A stretch of DNA of 64,000 nt, from positions 62,001 through 126,000 of the forward strand of contig NZ_JOCT01000003.1 of the NCBI RefSeq assembly GCF_000717875.1. Reading direction: 5' to 3'. The stretch comes from Streptomyces sp. NRRL S-455 (GTDB taxonomy: Bacteria; Actinomycetota; Actinomycetes; Streptomycetales; Streptomycetaceae). Numbering within the stretch: position 1 is the first letter of the stretch; each line of letters starts with the position of its first letter. The notes below the pieces were generated by a model. The model was not told where the DNA came from. It was given only the letters and a program-made list of their open reading frames with translations, and did not search any database. Positions 30,433 to 40,935 of the stretch are shown here, one piece after another. The position numbers and the translations under genes were made by a program.

Positions 30433-31281
30433 TCAGAACAGGACGCTCATGAAGGCGCCCACTTCCTGGAATCCCACCCTCTGGTACGCCCTGCGGGCCG
30501 CCGTGTTGAAGTCGTTGACGTAGAGGCTGACGACCGGGGCGACGTCAGCCAGGGCGTAGCGCAGGACCGCTGCCATGCCGGGGGCGGCCAGGCCGGTGCC
30601 CCGGTACTCGGGGGCCACCCATACGCCCTGGATCTGGCAGGCGCGGTCCGTCGCGGCGCCGATCTCGGCCTTGAAGACGACCTTGCCGTCCGCGTCGAAG
30701 CGGGCGAAGGCGCGTCCGGAGCCGACGAGTTCGGCGACGCGGGCCTGGTAGAGGAGGCCGCCGTCGCCGGCGAGCGGGGAGACGCCGACCTCCTCGGTGA
30801 ACATCGCCACACACGCCGGCATGATCTTCTCCATCTCGTCTTTGCGGACTCGACGGACGTAGGGATCCGGGGCTGTGCCGTCCGGCAGGCGGTCGGTGAC
30901 CATGAGGGGCTGGTGGCGGCGGACCTCACGGGCCGGACCCCATGAGGGTTCCAGCAGCCGCCACAGGTCGGACGTGGGTCCGGCGGGGCCGACTATGGAG
31001 GAACAGCGGCGGCCGGCCCGGCGGGCGCGGTCGGCGAAGGCGCGGACGGCCCGCGGGCCGGCGCAGATCGGGACCAGGTTGGCGCCCGCGTAGCACAGGG
31101 ACGTCAGCATGCCGTCCTCGTACCAGCCCCACATCTCTCCGCCGAGCCGCCACGGGTCGAGACCGGCGATCTGTACCCGTGACGCCACGAAGGCGTTCGC
31201 GACCGGCTCACGGTCGAGTACGGCGAGCGCGGCGTCCAGGTCGCTCGGTTCGAGGACCCGGGAGGTGGTCTGCGTCAACAC
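30433..31281 (-). CDS. GNAT-family N-acetyltransferase with N-terminal DUF4081-type domain
   Basis: The 282-residue product has an N-terminal domain of about 140 residues (VLEPSDLDAALAVLDREPVA, then a GGEMWGWYEDGMLTSL strand pair) of the DUF4081 kind, and a C-terminal GNAT domain with VWVAPEYRGTGLAAPGMAAV as motif A and NDFNTAARRAYQRVGFQEVG as motif B. GTG at 31281 has GAGG eight bases upstream. Streptomyces genomes carry this gene beside ispG; its substrate is unknown. Confidence 0.85.
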   Translation of the reverse strand: MLTQTTSRVLEPSDLDAALAVLDREPVANAFVASRVQIAGLDPWRLGGEMWGWYEDGMLTSLCYAGANLVPICAGPRAVRAFADRARRAGRRCSSIVGPAGPTSDLWRLLEPSWGPAREVRRHQPLMVTDRLPDGTAPDPYVRRVRKDEMEKIMPACVAMFTEEVGVSPLAGDGGLLYQARVAELVGSGRAFARFDADGKVVFKAEIGAATDRACQIQGVWVAPEYRGTGLAAPGMAAVLRYALADVAPVVSLYVNDFNTAARRAYQRVGFQEVGAFMSVLF

Positions 31282-31393
31282 GTGCGGGGCCTCACACACT
31301 GGGGTCGGCTGATCCCCGCACTATAGCTGCGCTGCTTGGGCGGGGCGCCTTGGAGCTCGGGGCTTCTGGCCGGCGGGCGACTGCGGGTTGTCT

Positions 31394-31439
31394 GTGGCTG
31401 GTCGCGCAGTTCCCCGCGCCCCCAAGAAGGGGCGCGGGG
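31394..31439 (-). repeat. Dispersed 29-base element, copy 2, forming the ispG terminator hairpin
   Basis: On the minus strand 31422-31394 reads GGGGCGCGGGGAACTGCGCG followed by ACCAGCCAC. With the adjacent bases it forms an 11-base-pair hairpin (CCCCGCGCCCC at 31412-31422 with GGGGCGCGGGG at 31429-31439), 20 bases after the ispG stop. Element and terminator thus coincide here. Confidence 0.8.
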
Positions 31440-31458
31440 CCAACCGGCGTCGACAGAG

Positions 31459-32616
<1,158 letters not shown>

Positions 32617-32738
32617 CTGCTGTGCAACCCCAAGTCGTGGATCAAGGTCCGGTCCCGTGAGCAGCGGGCTCCGAGCTTCGAGATTACGGCACATGCTGTG
32701 GCCCGGGCACATCCCACCCGCGTTGCCACTCAATGGGA

Positions 32739-32805
32739 GGCGGCCCGGCACTCCCCCACTCCCGGCTTCGCTCGAGCGTGGGGACCCCCATCGTGCCGGG
32801 CCGCC
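32739..32805 (-). terminator. Composite hairpin element between rseP and ispG
   Basis: A perfect 13-base-pair outer stem (GGCGGCCCGGCAC at 32739-32751 with its complement at 32793-32805) encloses a second stem (CCCCCAC with GTGGGG) and a CTTCG-containing loop. It starts 15 bases after the rseP stop. The inner text, CTCCCCCACTCCCGGCTTCG and following bases, is a type that I recall as recurrent in Streptomyces chromosomes. Confidence 0.75.
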
Positions 32806-32820
32806 GTGAACTGCGCGTGA

Positions 32821-34125
32821 CTAGGAGATTCGCACCGGGTTCACCACGTCCGCGATCAGGACCAGGATCGTGAAGCAGATGAAGATCCCGGCGACGACGT
32901 AGGCGACCGGCATGAGCTTCGCCACGTCGAAGGGGCCGGGGTCCGGCCGGCGCAGCACCTTGGCGATGTTGCGGCGCAGCGACTCCCACAGGGCGCCCGC
33001 GATGTGGCCGCCGTCGAGCGGCAGCAGCGGGAGCATGTTGAAGAGGAACAGGGAGAGGTTGAAGCCGGCGACCAGCATGAGGGCCATGGCCAGCTGCTGG
33101 GTGGGCGGGATGTCGAGGGTGAAGATCTCGCCGCCGACGCGGGCCGCGCCGACCACGCCCATCGGGGAGTCGGCCTCGCGCTCGGCGCCGTCGAAGGCGG
33201 CGTTCCACAGGGCCGGGATCTTGCCGGGCAGGGCGGCGAGGGAGTCGACGGCCTCCCCGATCCGGTCGCCCATCCAGGTCACGGAGTCGCCGAAGTCCTG
33301 CTTGACCACGCCGGTGGCGGCGCTGAAGCCGAGGAAGCCGGCCTGGACGTACTGCCCCTCGACGATCTGTCCGCTGGAGTCCTTCTTGGCGACCTGGTTG
33401 GTGGCGATCTTCGCCTGCAGGGTGACGTCCTGGCCCTTGCGCTCGACGACGATCGGCACCTCCTTGCCGGGGGCGGCGCGGATGAGGTCGGACAGCTTGT
33501 TCCAGTCCTCGGTCTTCACTCCGTTGAAGGAGACGATCTTGTCGCCCGCCTTGAGACCGGCCGCCGCGGCGGGGCTGGCCGGGTCGCCCTTCTCACACTT
33601 GTCGCGGTTCTCGCTCTGTGCGATGACGCACTGGGAGACCGAGCTGACCGTGTTGGTCTGCTGGGTGATGCCGAAGCCCATCAGGACGGTGAGGAACAGC
33701 GCCACCGCCAGGACCAGGTTCATGGCGGGGCCGGCGAACATCACGATCACGCGCTTCCAGGGGGCGCGCGTGTAGAACAGCCGGTTCTCGTCGCCCGGCC
33801 TGAGCTCCTCGTAGGCGGCGCTGCGGGCGTCCTCGATCATGCCGCGCCACGGTGAGGTGGAGCGGGCCTCCAGGCGGCCGTCGGGGCCGGGCGGGAACAT
33901 GCCGATCATGCGGATGTAGCCGCCGAACGGGATGGCCTTGATGCCGTACTCGGTCTCGCCCTTGTGCCGTGACCAGAGCGTCGGGCCGAAGCCGACCATG
34001 TACTGCGGCACGCGGATCCCGAACAGCTTGGCGAACGACAGATGCCCCAGCTCGTGCCACGCGATCGAGAAGAGCAGGCCGATCACGAAGAGACCTATGC
34101 CGAGGATGAACATCAGGGTCGTCAT
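32821..34125 (-). CDS. rseP: RseP/RasP-type site-2 membrane metalloprotease
   Basis: This intramembrane zinc protease cuts membrane-bound regulators or signal-peptide remnants. The 434-residue product has the zinc motif HELGH (His24, Glu25, His28) in the first transmembrane helix. It also has a PDZ domain in the middle ([20 protein letters not shown]) and the second active-site motif [12 protein letters not shown] near residue 365, with three or four further helices. The start overlaps the dxr stop as ATGA. This dxr-rseP-ispG order is usual in actinobacteria. Confidence 0.95.
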   Translation of the reverse strand: MTTLMFILGIGLFVIGLLFSIAWHELGHLSFAKLFGIRVPQYMVGFGPTLWSRHKGETEYGIKAIPFGGYIRMIGMFPPGPDGRLEARSTSPWRGMIEDARSAAYEELRPGDENRLFYTRAPWKRVIVMFAGPAMNLVLAVALFLTVLMGFGITQQTNTVSSVSQCVIAQSENRDKCEKGDPASPAAAAGLKAGDKIVSFNGVKTEDWNKLSDLIRAAPGKEVPIVVERKGQDVTLQAKIATNQVAKKDSSGQIVEGQYVQAGFLGFSAATGVVKQDFGDSVTWMGDRIGEAVDSLAALPGKIPALWNAAFDGAEREADSPMGVVGAARVGGEIFTLDIPPTQQLAMALMLVAGFNLSLFLFNMLPLLPLDGGHIAGALWESLRRNIAKVLRRPDPGPFDVAKLMPVAYVVAGIFICFTILVLIADVVNPVRIS

Positions 34126-35378
34126 GCACGGGCCTCCGCCGTCTGTGCCGCCAGTTCCCGGGCCCGGGTCCGCGCCCAGGTCTCCGCTTCGAGGACGTCC
34201 GACACGGTGAGTGAGGTTCCCGTACGCGGGGTGCCGTGCTCCTCGACGACCCGGGTGACGGTGTCCATGATCCCGTTGAAGGGCAGTGCGCCCTGGCGGA
34301 ACGCCTCCACGCACTCCTCGTTGGCCGCATTGAACACCGCCGGGGCGGTGCCCGCGAGCTCGCCGACGTGCCGGGCGAGGTTCACCGAGGGGAAGGCCTC
34401 GTTGTCGAGCGGGAAGAACTCCCAGGTCGAGGCCTTGCTCCAGTCGAAGGTGGGCGCCGCGTCGGGGACGCGCTCGGGCCAGCCGATGCCGATGGCGATG
34501 GGCCCGCGCATGTCGGGCGGGGTCGCCTGGGCCAGTGTCGATCCATCCGTGAACTCAACCATCGAGTGGACATACGACTGGGGATGCACGACGACCTCAA
34601 TGCGGTCGAAGGGAATGTCGTAGAGGAGGTGCGCCTCGATGACCTCCAGGCCCTTGTTGACGAGGGTCGCGGAGTTGATCGTGATGACCGGGCCCATGGC
34701 CCAGGTGGGGTGCGCGAGGGCGTCCTCGACGGTCACGCTCGCCAGATCGGCCTTCGTACGGCCGCGGAAGGGGCCCCCGGAGGCGGTGACGACCAGCTTG
34801 CGGACGTCGGCGCGGGTGCCGGCGGCCAGGGCCTGGAAGAGGGCGGCGTGCTCGGAGTCGACCGGGATGATCTGCCCCGGCTTGGCGAGGGCCTTGACCA
34901 GCGGGCCGCCCACGATGAGCGACTCCTTGTTGGCGAGCGCGAGGGTGCGGCCCGCCTCCAGGGCGGCGAGGGTGGGGGCGAGGCCGATGGAGCCCGTGAT
35001 GCCGTTCAGGACGGTGTGGCAGTCGGAGGCGGCCAGCTGGGTGGCGGCGTCCGGGCCGGCGAGGATCTCGGGGAGCGGCTCGCCGGTGCCGTACTGCGCG
35101 GTGAGCGCCTCGCGCAGGGCCGGTACGACGTCCTCGCGGGCCACGGCGACGGTGCGCGCCCGCAGCCGGTACGCCTGCTCGGCGAGGAGGGCGACCCGGC
35201 CGCCGTTGGCCGAGAGGCCGGTGACCCGGAACCGGCCGGGGTTGCGCAGCACGAGGTCGATGGCCTGCGTGCCGATGGACCCGGTGGAGCCGAGGATCAC
35301 CACGTCCTTCGGGCCGTCGCCCGCCACCGGGTCGTAGACGAGGTGCGGGTCGGCGAGGGGGGCTGGACTGTCGCTCAT
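34122..35378 (-). CDS. dxr: 1-deoxy-D-xylulose-5-phosphate reductoisomerase, MEP pathway
   Basis: Dxr makes MEP from DXP with NADPH, the first committed step of the MEP pathway. The 418-residue product has the NADPH-binding [49 protein letters not shown] and [20 protein letters not shown] motifs, which contain the metal- and substrate-binding residues. The ATG at 35378 is directly preceded by GGAGGA with almost no spacer, which is unusual. A tiny ATG GAG GAA TGA frame contains that site and overlaps the start. Confidence 0.95.
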   Translation of the reverse strand: MSDSPAPLADPHLVYDPVAGDGPKDVVILGSTGSIGTQAIDLVLRNPGRFRVTGLSANGGRVALLAEQAYRLRARTVAVAREDVVPALREALTAQYGTGEPLPEILAGPDAATQLAASDCHTVLNGITGSIGLAPTLAALEAGRTLALANKESLIVGGPLVKALAKPGQIIPVDSEHAALFQALAAGTRADVRKLVVTASGGPFRGRTKADLASVTVEDALAHPTWAMGPVITINSATLVNKGLEVIEAHLLYDIPFDRIEVVVHPQSYVHSMVEFTDGSTLAQATPPDMRGPIAIGIGWPERVPDAAPTFDWSKASTWEFFPLDNEAFPSVNLARHVGELAGTAPAVFNAANEECVEAFRQGALPFNGIMDTVTRVVEEHGTPRTGTSLTVSDVLEAETWARTRARELAAQTAEARA

Positions 35379-35408
35379 TCCTCCATTGTTGCCGCAAGCA
35401 TCGTGTGT

Positions 35409-35450
35409 GAGGACAGCGCGTCCCCTTCGGAGGACAGCGCGTCCCCTTCG
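35409..35450. repeat. Perfect 21-base tandem duplication upstream of dxr
   Basis: Two adjacent copies of GAGGACAGCGCGTCCCCTTC plus G occupy 35409-35429 and 35430-35450, between the dxr start and the acyl-CoA dehydrogenase stop. It lies within the likely dxr leader or promoter region. Confidence 0.85.
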
Positions 35451-35453
35451 CGG

Positions 35454-35482
35454 GGGGCGCGAGCCGCAGCGACCCGCGCCCC
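35454..35482 (-). terminator. Hairpin after the acyl-CoA dehydrogenase gene
   Basis: An eight-base-pair stem (GGGGCGCG at 35454-35461 with CGCGCCCC at 35475-35482) lies nine bases after the stop of the acyl-CoA dehydrogenase gene in the direction of transcription. Confidence 0.55.
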
Positions 35483-35490
35483 GTGAGGGT

Positions 35491-37428
35491 TCACCGGATC
35501 GGCCGGTGCACGTTCTCCCGCTGGGACGGTCCCGGTGTCGCGTCCGCGATCCACGGCCCGTCGGTCGACGGGTCGATGATGCCCTGCTCCAGCCACTCGT
35601 ACGTGCCGGAGAGGACGCCCTTGACGACCTTCCGGTCGAGGTCGTCGGTGTTGGTCCACAGACGGTTGAAGAGTTCCTCGATCCGGATCCGGGACTGGCG
35701 GCAGAAGACATCGGCGAGCTGGTAGGCCTCGCGGCCGTGGTCGCCCTGGCTGCGCAGGAGTTCGGCGCGGACGCAGGCCGCGCTCATGGCGAACAGCTCG
35801 GCGCCGATGTCGACGATCCGGCCCAGGAAGCCCTGCTTGGACTCCATCCGGCCCTGCCAGCGGGACATGCCGTAGAAGGTGGAACGGGCCAGTTTGCGGG
35901 CGGTGCGCTCGACGTAGCGCAGGTGCCCGGAGAGGTCCACGCCGTGCTTGAACTCGCCGTAGGAGGTGGGGAGCCGGCCCGGTCCCGCGACCAGCCTGGG
36001 GAGCCACTTGGCGTAGAAGACGCCCGCGTTCGCGCCCGCCTTCGCCTTGTCTCCGAGGGACTTCTCGGGGTCGATGAGGTCACCGGCGACCGAGAGGTGG
36101 GCGTCGACGGCCTCGCGGGCGATCAGCAGGTGCATGATCTCGGTCGAGCCCTCGAAGATGCGATTGATGCGCAGGTCCCGCAGGAGTTGCTCGGCGGGGA
36201 CGCCGCGCTCGCCGCGGGCCCTGAGGGACTCGGCCGTCTCGAAGCCGCGGCCGCCGCGGATCTGGACGAGCTCGTCGGCCATCGTCCAGGCCATCTCGGA
36301 GGCGTACAGCTTGGCGAGGGCACCTTCGATGCGGATGTCGTTGCGGTCCTCGTCGGCCATCTGGGAGGCCAGGTCCGTCACGGCCTCCAGGGCGAAGGTG
36401 GTGGCCGCGATGAAGGAGATCTTGGAGCCGACCGCCTCGTGGTGCGCGACCGGCTTGCCCCACTGCTCACGGGCCGCCGACCACTCCCGGGCGATCTTCA
36501 GGCACCACTTGCCGGCCGCCACGCAGGAGGCGGGCAGCGACAGCCGCCCCGTGTTCAGCGTGGTCAGGGCGATCTTCAGGCCCTGGCCCTCCTCGCCGAC
36601 GCGGTTGGCGGCGGGCACGCGGACCTGGTGGAAGCGGGTGACGCCGTTCTCGATGCCCCGCAGGCCCATGAAGGCGTTGCGGTTCTCGACGGTGACGCCG
36701 GGCGAGTTGGTCTCCACGACGAAGGCGGTGATGCCGCCGCGGTGGCCCTCGCTCTTCGGCACCCGGGCCATCACGACCAGCAGGTCGGCGACGACGCCGT
36801 TGGTGGTCCACAGCTTCACGCCGTCGAGGACGTAGTCGTCGCCGTCCGGCACCGCGGTGGTGGCGAGGCGGGCCGGGTCGGAGCCGACGTCGGGCTCGGT
36901 CAGCAGGAAGGCGCTGATGTCCGTGCGGGCGCAGCGCGGCAGGAAGCGCTCCCGCTGCTCATCGGTGCCGAACAGCTTCAGCGGCTGGGGTACGCCGATC
37001 GACTGGTGCGCGGACAGCAGCACGCCGATCGCGGGGCTGGCGGAGCCGACCAGCGCGAGCGCCTTGTTGTAGTACACCTGCGTGAGGCCGAGACCGCCGT
37101 ACTTGGTGGCGATCTTCATGCCGAAGGCGCCGAGTTCCTTCAGCCCGTCGATCACCTCGTCGGGGATCCGGGCCTCGCGCTCGATGAGGGCCCCGTCGAC
37201 CTTCGTCTCGACGAAGTCGCGGAGCTTGGCGAGGAACTCCTCGCCGCGCTGGGCCGCCTCGTCGGCCGGCAGGGGGTGAGGATGGATGAGGTCGAGCCGG
37301 AAGCGGCCGAGGAACAGCTCCTTGGCGAAGCTGGGCTTGCGCCAGTGCTGTTCCCGGGCGGCCTCCGCCACCTCGCGGGCCTCCCGCTCGGTGACGGCGG
37401 GACGGGAAGAGGGAGTGGAAGCGGACAT
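35491..37428 (-). CDS. Large acyl-CoA dehydrogenase (VLCAD/ACAD9-like)
   Basis: This FAD enzyme would form the first double bond in fatty acyl-CoA beta-oxidation. The 645-residue length includes the normal dehydrogenase core to about residue 430 plus a C-terminal helical extension like that of membrane-associated very-long-chain enzymes. Core motifs are FLLTEPDVGSDPARLATTA (flavin/substrate loop), VKLWTTNG, RGGRGFETAESLRARG and LRINRIFEGSTEIMHLLIA, containing the catalytic base region. ATG at 37428 has GAGG eight bases upstream. It is divergent from the lacI gene. Confidence 0.9.
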   Translation of the reverse strand: MSASTPSSRPAVTEREAREVAEAAREQHWRKPSFAKELFLGRFRLDLIHPHPLPADEAAQRGEEFLAKLRDFVETKVDGALIEREARIPDEVIDGLKELGAFGMKIATKYGGLGLTQVYYNKALALVGSASPAIGVLLSAHQSIGVPQPLKLFGTDEQRERFLPRCARTDISAFLLTEPDVGSDPARLATTAVPDGDDYVLDGVKLWTTNGVVADLLVVMARVPKSEGHRGGITAFVVETNSPGVTVENRNAFMGLRGIENGVTRFHQVRVPAANRVGEEGQGLKIALTTLNTGRLSLPASCVAAGKWCLKIAREWSAAREQWGKPVAHHEAVGSKISFIAATTFALEAVTDLASQMADEDRNDIRIEGALAKLYASEMAWTMADELVQIRGGRGFETAESLRARGERGVPAEQLLRDLRINRIFEGSTEIMHLLIAREAVDAHLSVAGDLIDPEKSLGDKAKAGANAGVFYAKWLPRLVAGPGRLPTSYGEFKHGVDLSGHLRYVERTARKLARSTFYGMSRWQGRMESKQGFLGRIVDIGAELFAMSAACVRAELLRSQGDHGREAYQLADVFCRQSRIRIEELFNRLWTNTDDLDRKVVKGVLSGTYEWLEQGIIDPSTDGPWIADATPGPSQRENVHRPIR

Positions 37429-37553
37429 GAGGGGCACCTCGCCGCAACTAGGGATGTTGAGGACCGTACGTTACCGACCAGTGCTACTGGATCGTTGGTA
37501 CCCGAATACGGACGCTCCCACCAGTCTTCGCGCGTCCGTTCAGCCGAAGGGGC

Positions 37554-37585
37554 GGGGCGCGGTCCGGGAGACCGGACCGCGCCCC
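37554..37585. terminator. GC-rich hairpin between the acyl-CoA dehydrogenase gene and the lacI control region
   Basis: A perfect 14-base-pair stem (GGGGCGCGGTCCGG at 37554-37567 with its complement at 37572-37585) closes a GAGA loop. It sits between divergent genes, so it does not end either of them. It may insulate the two promoters. Confidence 0.6.
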
Positions 37586-37596
37586 CGAAATAGGTA

Positions 37597-37610
37597 TCGA
37601 AGCGCTTCGA
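37597..37610. promoter_or_regulatory. LacI-type operator, copy 1
   Basis: The perfect palindrome TCGAAGCGCTTCGA with central CG has the form usual for LacI/GalR-family sites. It ends seven bases before the proposed -35 of the lacI promoter. Confidence 0.8.
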
Positions 37611-37617
37611 CAGCCTA

Positions 37618-37646
37618 TGGACACCCACTCGCGCTGGGGCTACTGT
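37618..37646 (+). promoter_or_regulatory. Candidate promoter of the lacI-GH31 unit
   Basis: TGGACA (37618-37623) and TACTGT (37641-37646) are 17 bases apart. The predicted transcription start near 37653 lies between the two operators, and the leader to the ATG is about 64 bases. Confidence 0.5.
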
Positions 37647-37685
37647 CGAACCACCCTCACTCGCCCACATCAACATGGCGCATCG

Positions 37686-37699
37686 TCGAAGCGCTTCAC
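37686..37699. promoter_or_regulatory. LacI-type operator, copy 2
   Basis: TCGAAGCGCTTCAC matches the palindrome at 12 of 14 positions and lies between the proposed transcription start and the lacI ribosome binding site (GGAG near 37708). This arrangement would let the repressor control its own gene and the GH31 gene behind it. Confidence 0.75.
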
Positions 37700-37716
37700 A
37701 AAGCTTGGAGAGCTGG

Positions 37717-38730
37717 ATGGTCACCCTCGCCGAGGTCGCCCAGCACGCCGGAGTCTCGGCGAGCACGGTGAGCTATGTCCTCAGCGGCAAGCGGTCCATC
37801 TCCGCAAACACCCGGCAGCGGGTCGAGGAGAGCATCCGCGAGCTCGGGTACCACCCGAACGCCGGGGCCCGCGCCCTGGCCAGCAGCAGGTCGAACATCA
37901 TCGCGCTGATGATCCCACTGCGCACGGACATGTACGTGCCGGTGATGATGGAGATCGCCATCGCGGTGGCGACCTCCGCCCGCACGCACGGGTACGACGT
38001 GCTGCTGCTCACCGGTGAGGAGGGGCCCGACGCGGTGCGCCGCGTCGCGGGCAGCGGGCTCGCCGACGGGATGATCCTGATGGACGTCGAACTCGACGAC
38101 GAGCGGCTGCCGCTGCTGCGCGCGACGGACCAGCCGTCCGTACTGATCGGGCTGCCCGCCGACACCGCCGGCCTGACCTGCGTCGATCTGGACTTCAGGG
38201 CGACGGGCGTGCTGTGCGTGGAGCACCTGGCGGAGCAGGGGCACCAGGACATCGCCCTCATCGGTGAGGCCCCGGCGGTCTACGAACGGCACACCGGCTT
38301 CGCCGAGCGCACCCTGGACGGGCTCCGGTCCCGCTCGCGGGAGCTGGGCGTGCGGCTGCTGCACCGGCCGTGCGAGGGCGGGTACGACGCGATGGCCGTG
38401 ACCCTCGCCCGGATCCTCGACGAACGCCCGGCCACCTCGGGAATCATCGTGCAGAACGAGTCGGCGGTCGAGCCGCTGCTCGCGCTCCTGCGGCAGCAGG
38501 GCCGGGCCGTGCCCGAGGACGTCTCGGTGGTCGCGATCTGCCCCGACCAGGTCGCGACGCAGGCTTCGGTGCGGCTGACGTCGGTCGCCATCCCCGCGCA
38601 GGAGATGGGCCGGCACGCCGTGGAACACCTGGTCGCCAAGCTGGAGGGGCGTGGCAGCGACGAGGTCGTGCTGATCGCGCCCGAGCTGACGGTCCGGGCG
38701 AGCACGGGGCCGGCGCCGAGCCGGCCGTAA
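37717..38730 (+). CDS. LacI/GalR-family transcriptional repressor of the glycan locus
   Basis: The 337-residue product has the N-terminal LacI helix-turn-helix and hinge helix (VTLAEVAQHAGVSASTVSYV, followed by GYHPNAGARALASSRSN) and a periplasmic-binding-protein-like sensor domain (NIIALMIPLRTDMYVP onward). The inducer is probably an oligosaccharide from the pathway. ATG at 37717 has GGAG six bases upstream and places the helix-turn-helix at the very N-terminus as usual. The four palindromes in the two control regions of the locus are the natural targets, but binding is inferred. Confidence 0.9.
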   Translation: MVTLAEVAQHAGVSASTVSYVLSGKRSISANTRQRVEESIRELGYHPNAGARALASSRSNIIALMIPLRTDMYVPVMMEIAIAVATSARTHGYDVLLLTGEEGPDAVRRVAGSGLADGMILMDVELDDERLPLLRATDQPSVLIGLPADTAGLTCVDLDFRATGVLCVEHLAEQGHQDIALIGEAPAVYERHTGFAERTLDGLRSRSRELGVRLLHRPCEGGYDAMAVTLARILDERPATSGIIVQNESAVEPLLALLRQQGRAVPEDVSVVAICPDQVATQASVRLTSVAIPAQEMGRHAVEHLVAKLEGRGSDEVVLIAPELTVRASTGPAPSRP

Positions 38731-38826
38731 ACCCCTCCTCTCCTCATCAGGCCCTTTTTCCAGCACCGCCCTCCCCTCAAGGGCACCCCCATGTCCGCAC
38801 TCCTTAAGGAACACAGGAGAGCCCGC

Positions 38827-40869
38827 GTGAACCAGCCTGCTGAAACCCAGCCCCAGGTGAGCCTGGCGCAGTCTTCCCCCACCGTCGGCACGTTCCGCGA
38901 GCGGGACGGCGCGCTGGAGTGGAGCGGTCGCCAGGAGACCGTACGGATCGAGCCGTGGGGTCCGGACGCGGTCCGGGTGCGGGCCCGGCTCGGTGGCCCG
39001 GTGCTCGACGGGCTCCCGGGCGCGCTCCTCGAGGAGGCTCCCGCCACGCCGTCCACCGTGAAGACCGAGGACGGGCGCGGCCGGCTGACCGTCGGCGCGC
39101 TCACCGTCGAGGTGAACGCCGAGGGCCTGGTCCGCTTCCTGCGGACGGAGGACTCGGCCGAACTGCTCGCCGAGGACCGCGCCCACTTCTGGTGGCCCGG
39201 CTCCCGCCTCTACACGGCCGTCGGCAACGGCCACCACCGCCTGGAGCAGCGCTTCGCCGCGTACGACGACGAGAAGCTGTACGGCCTGGGCCAGCACCAG
39301 CACGGGCGTCTCGACCAGAAGGGCCTGGTGCTGGACCTGGTCCAGCGCAACGCCGAGGTCGGCATCCCGGTGCTGACCTCCAGCCGCGGCTACACCCTGC
39401 TGTGGAACAACCCCGCGATCGGCCGCGTGGAGCTGGCGCACAACGGCACCCGGTGGGTCGCCGACTCGGCCCGGCAGATCGACTACTGGATCACGGCGGG
39501 TGACCCGGCCGCCGCCCAGCGCCGCTACAGCGCGGTGACCGGCCGCACCCCGATGCTGCCGGAGTGGGCGGCGGGCTTCTGGCAGTGCAAGCTGCGCTAC
39601 CGCACCCAGGACGAACTGATGGAGGTCGCCCGGGAGTACAAGCGGCGGGGCCTGCCCATCTCGGCGATCGTGTGCGACTTCTTCCACTGGACGCACCTCG
39701 GGGAGTGGAAGTTCGACCCGGAGGAGTGGCCGGACCCGGCGGCGATGGTGCGCGAGCTGGCGGAACTCGGCATCAAGCTGGTGGTCAGCGTCTGGCCGTC
39801 CGTGTCGCCGCTGAGCGAGAACCATCCGGTCATGGAACAGCGCGGGTACTTCATCGGCACCCAGTACGGGCCGATGGCGCACGCCGACTGGCCGGACAAG
39901 GGGGTCGCGTCCACGGTCCAGGTGGCCTTCTACGACGCGACCAACCCGGACGCCCGCGCGTTCGTGTGGTCGAAGGTGAAGGAGAACTACCTCGACCCGT
40001 ACGGCATCACCGCGTTCTGGCTGGACGCCTGCGAGCCGGAGCTGAAGCCGGGCTTCCAGGAGAACCTGCGGTACTGGGCGGGCCCGGGTCTGGAGGTCGG
40101 CAACATCTACCCGGCCGAGAACGCCCGCACCTTCTACGAGGGCCTGGTCGCCACCGGTGAGGAGGAGGTGGTCAGCCTCAACCGCTCGGCGTGGGCGGGC
40201 AGTCAGCGCTACGGGGCCGCCCTGTGGTCCGGCGACATCGGCACGGACTTCCCGACCCTGCGCCGGCAGATCGCGGCCGGGCTCAACACCGCCCTGTCGG
40301 GCATCCCGTGGTGGAACACCGACATCGGCGGCTTCCACGGCGGCGACCCGGACGACCCGGCGTACCGGGAGGTGATGGTCCGCTGGTTCCAGTTCGGCGC
40401 GCTGTCCCCGCTGATGCGTCTGCACGGCTTCCGCGATCCCGGGATGCCGCTGGGCCCGGAGATGACCGGCGGCCCGAACGAGGTGTGGTCCTACGGCGAG
40501 GAGGCCGCGGCCGTCCTGGAGAAGTACCTGCGGCTGCGCGAGCGGCTCAAGCCGTACGTGCTGGACGTCATGCACGCGGCCCACGAGGAGGGCCTGCCGG
40601 TGATGCGGCCGCTGTTCCTGGAGTTCCCGGACGACCAGGCCACCTGGTCGGTCGACGACTCCTACCTGTTCGGTCCGGACCTGCTGGTCGCCCCGGTGCT
40701 GACCGCCGGCGCCACCGCGCGCACGGCGTACCTGCCGGCGGGGGCCTCCTGGACGGACGCCTGGACGGGTGAGACGTACGAGGGCGGCCGGGCCGTGACG
40801 GTCGACGCCCCGCTGGACCGGATCCCGCTGTTCCTGCGGGACGGGGCGCGGCTGCCTGTAGCGGAGTAG
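38827..40869 (+). CDS. Glycoside hydrolase family 31, probable alpha-xylosidase
   Basis: GH31 enzymes remove alpha-linked sugars from non-reducing ends. The 680-residue product has the N-terminal beta-sandwich, a barrel with FWLDACEPE holding the predicted nucleophile Asp400, WSGDIGTDF with the predicted acid/base Asp470, and the WPDPAAMVRELAELGIKLVV segment seen in alpha-xylosidases and alpha-glucosidases. It has no signal peptide and is cytoplasmic. The GTG at 38827 has AGGAG seven bases upstream, better than an in-frame ATG at 38791. It lies 96 bases behind lacI with no operator of its own, so it is probably cotranscribed. Alpha-xylosidase is preferred from context; alpha-glucosidase is the alternative. 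Confidence 0.85.
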   Translation: MNQPAETQPQVSLAQSSPTVGTFRERDGALEWSGRQETVRIEPWGPDAVRVRARLGGPVLDGLPGALLEEAPATPSTVKTEDGRGRLTVGALTVEVNAEGLVRFLRTEDSAELLAEDRAHFWWPGSRLYTAVGNGHHRLEQRFAAYDDEKLYGLGQHQHGRLDQKGLVLDLVQRNAEVGIPVLTSSRGYTLLWNNPAIGRVELAHNGTRWVADSARQIDYWITAGDPAAAQRRYSAVTGRTPMLPEWAAGFWQCKLRYRTQDELMEVAREYKRRGLPISAIVCDFFHWTHLGEWKFDPEEWPDPAAMVRELAELGIKLVVSVWPSVSPLSENHPVMEQRGYFIGTQYGPMAHADWPDKGVASTVQVAFYDATNPDARAFVWSKVKENYLDPYGITAFWLDACEPELKPGFQENLRYWAGPGLEVGNIYPAENARTFYEGLVATGEEEVVSLNRSAWAGSQRYGAALWSGDIGTDFPTLRRQIAAGLNTALSGIPWWNTDIGGFHGGDPDDPAYREVMVRWFQFGALSPLMRLHGFRDPGMPLGPEMTGGPNEVWSYGEEAAAVLEKYLRLRERLKPYVLDVMHAAHEEGLPVMRPLFLEFPDDQATWSVDDSYLFGPDLLVAPVLTAGATARTAYLPAGASWTDAWTGETYEGGRAVTVDAPLDRIPLFLRDGARLPVAE

Positions 40870-40878
40870 CCGCGCGAC

Positions 40879-40912
40879 GGGGCGGCCGGAGCGAACGGGC
40901 TCCGGCCGCCCC
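40879..40912. terminator. Bidirectional terminator between the GH31 and GH12 genes
   Basis: A perfect 14-base-pair stem (GGGGCGGCCGGAGC at 40879-40892 with its complement at 40899-40912), extended by flanking CGCGCG tracts, lies between the convergent stops at 40869 and 40936. Confidence 0.85.
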
Positions 40913-40935
40913 CGCGCGACTCGCCTGCTTCCAGG

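Noticed and set aside
38827..40869. Calling the GH31 enzyme an alpha-glucosidase of starch breakdown
   Set aside because: No amylase or maltose genes are near and the LacI unit serves GH74/GH12/GH42/GH95 genes, so alpha-xylosidase fits better, though activity is untested.
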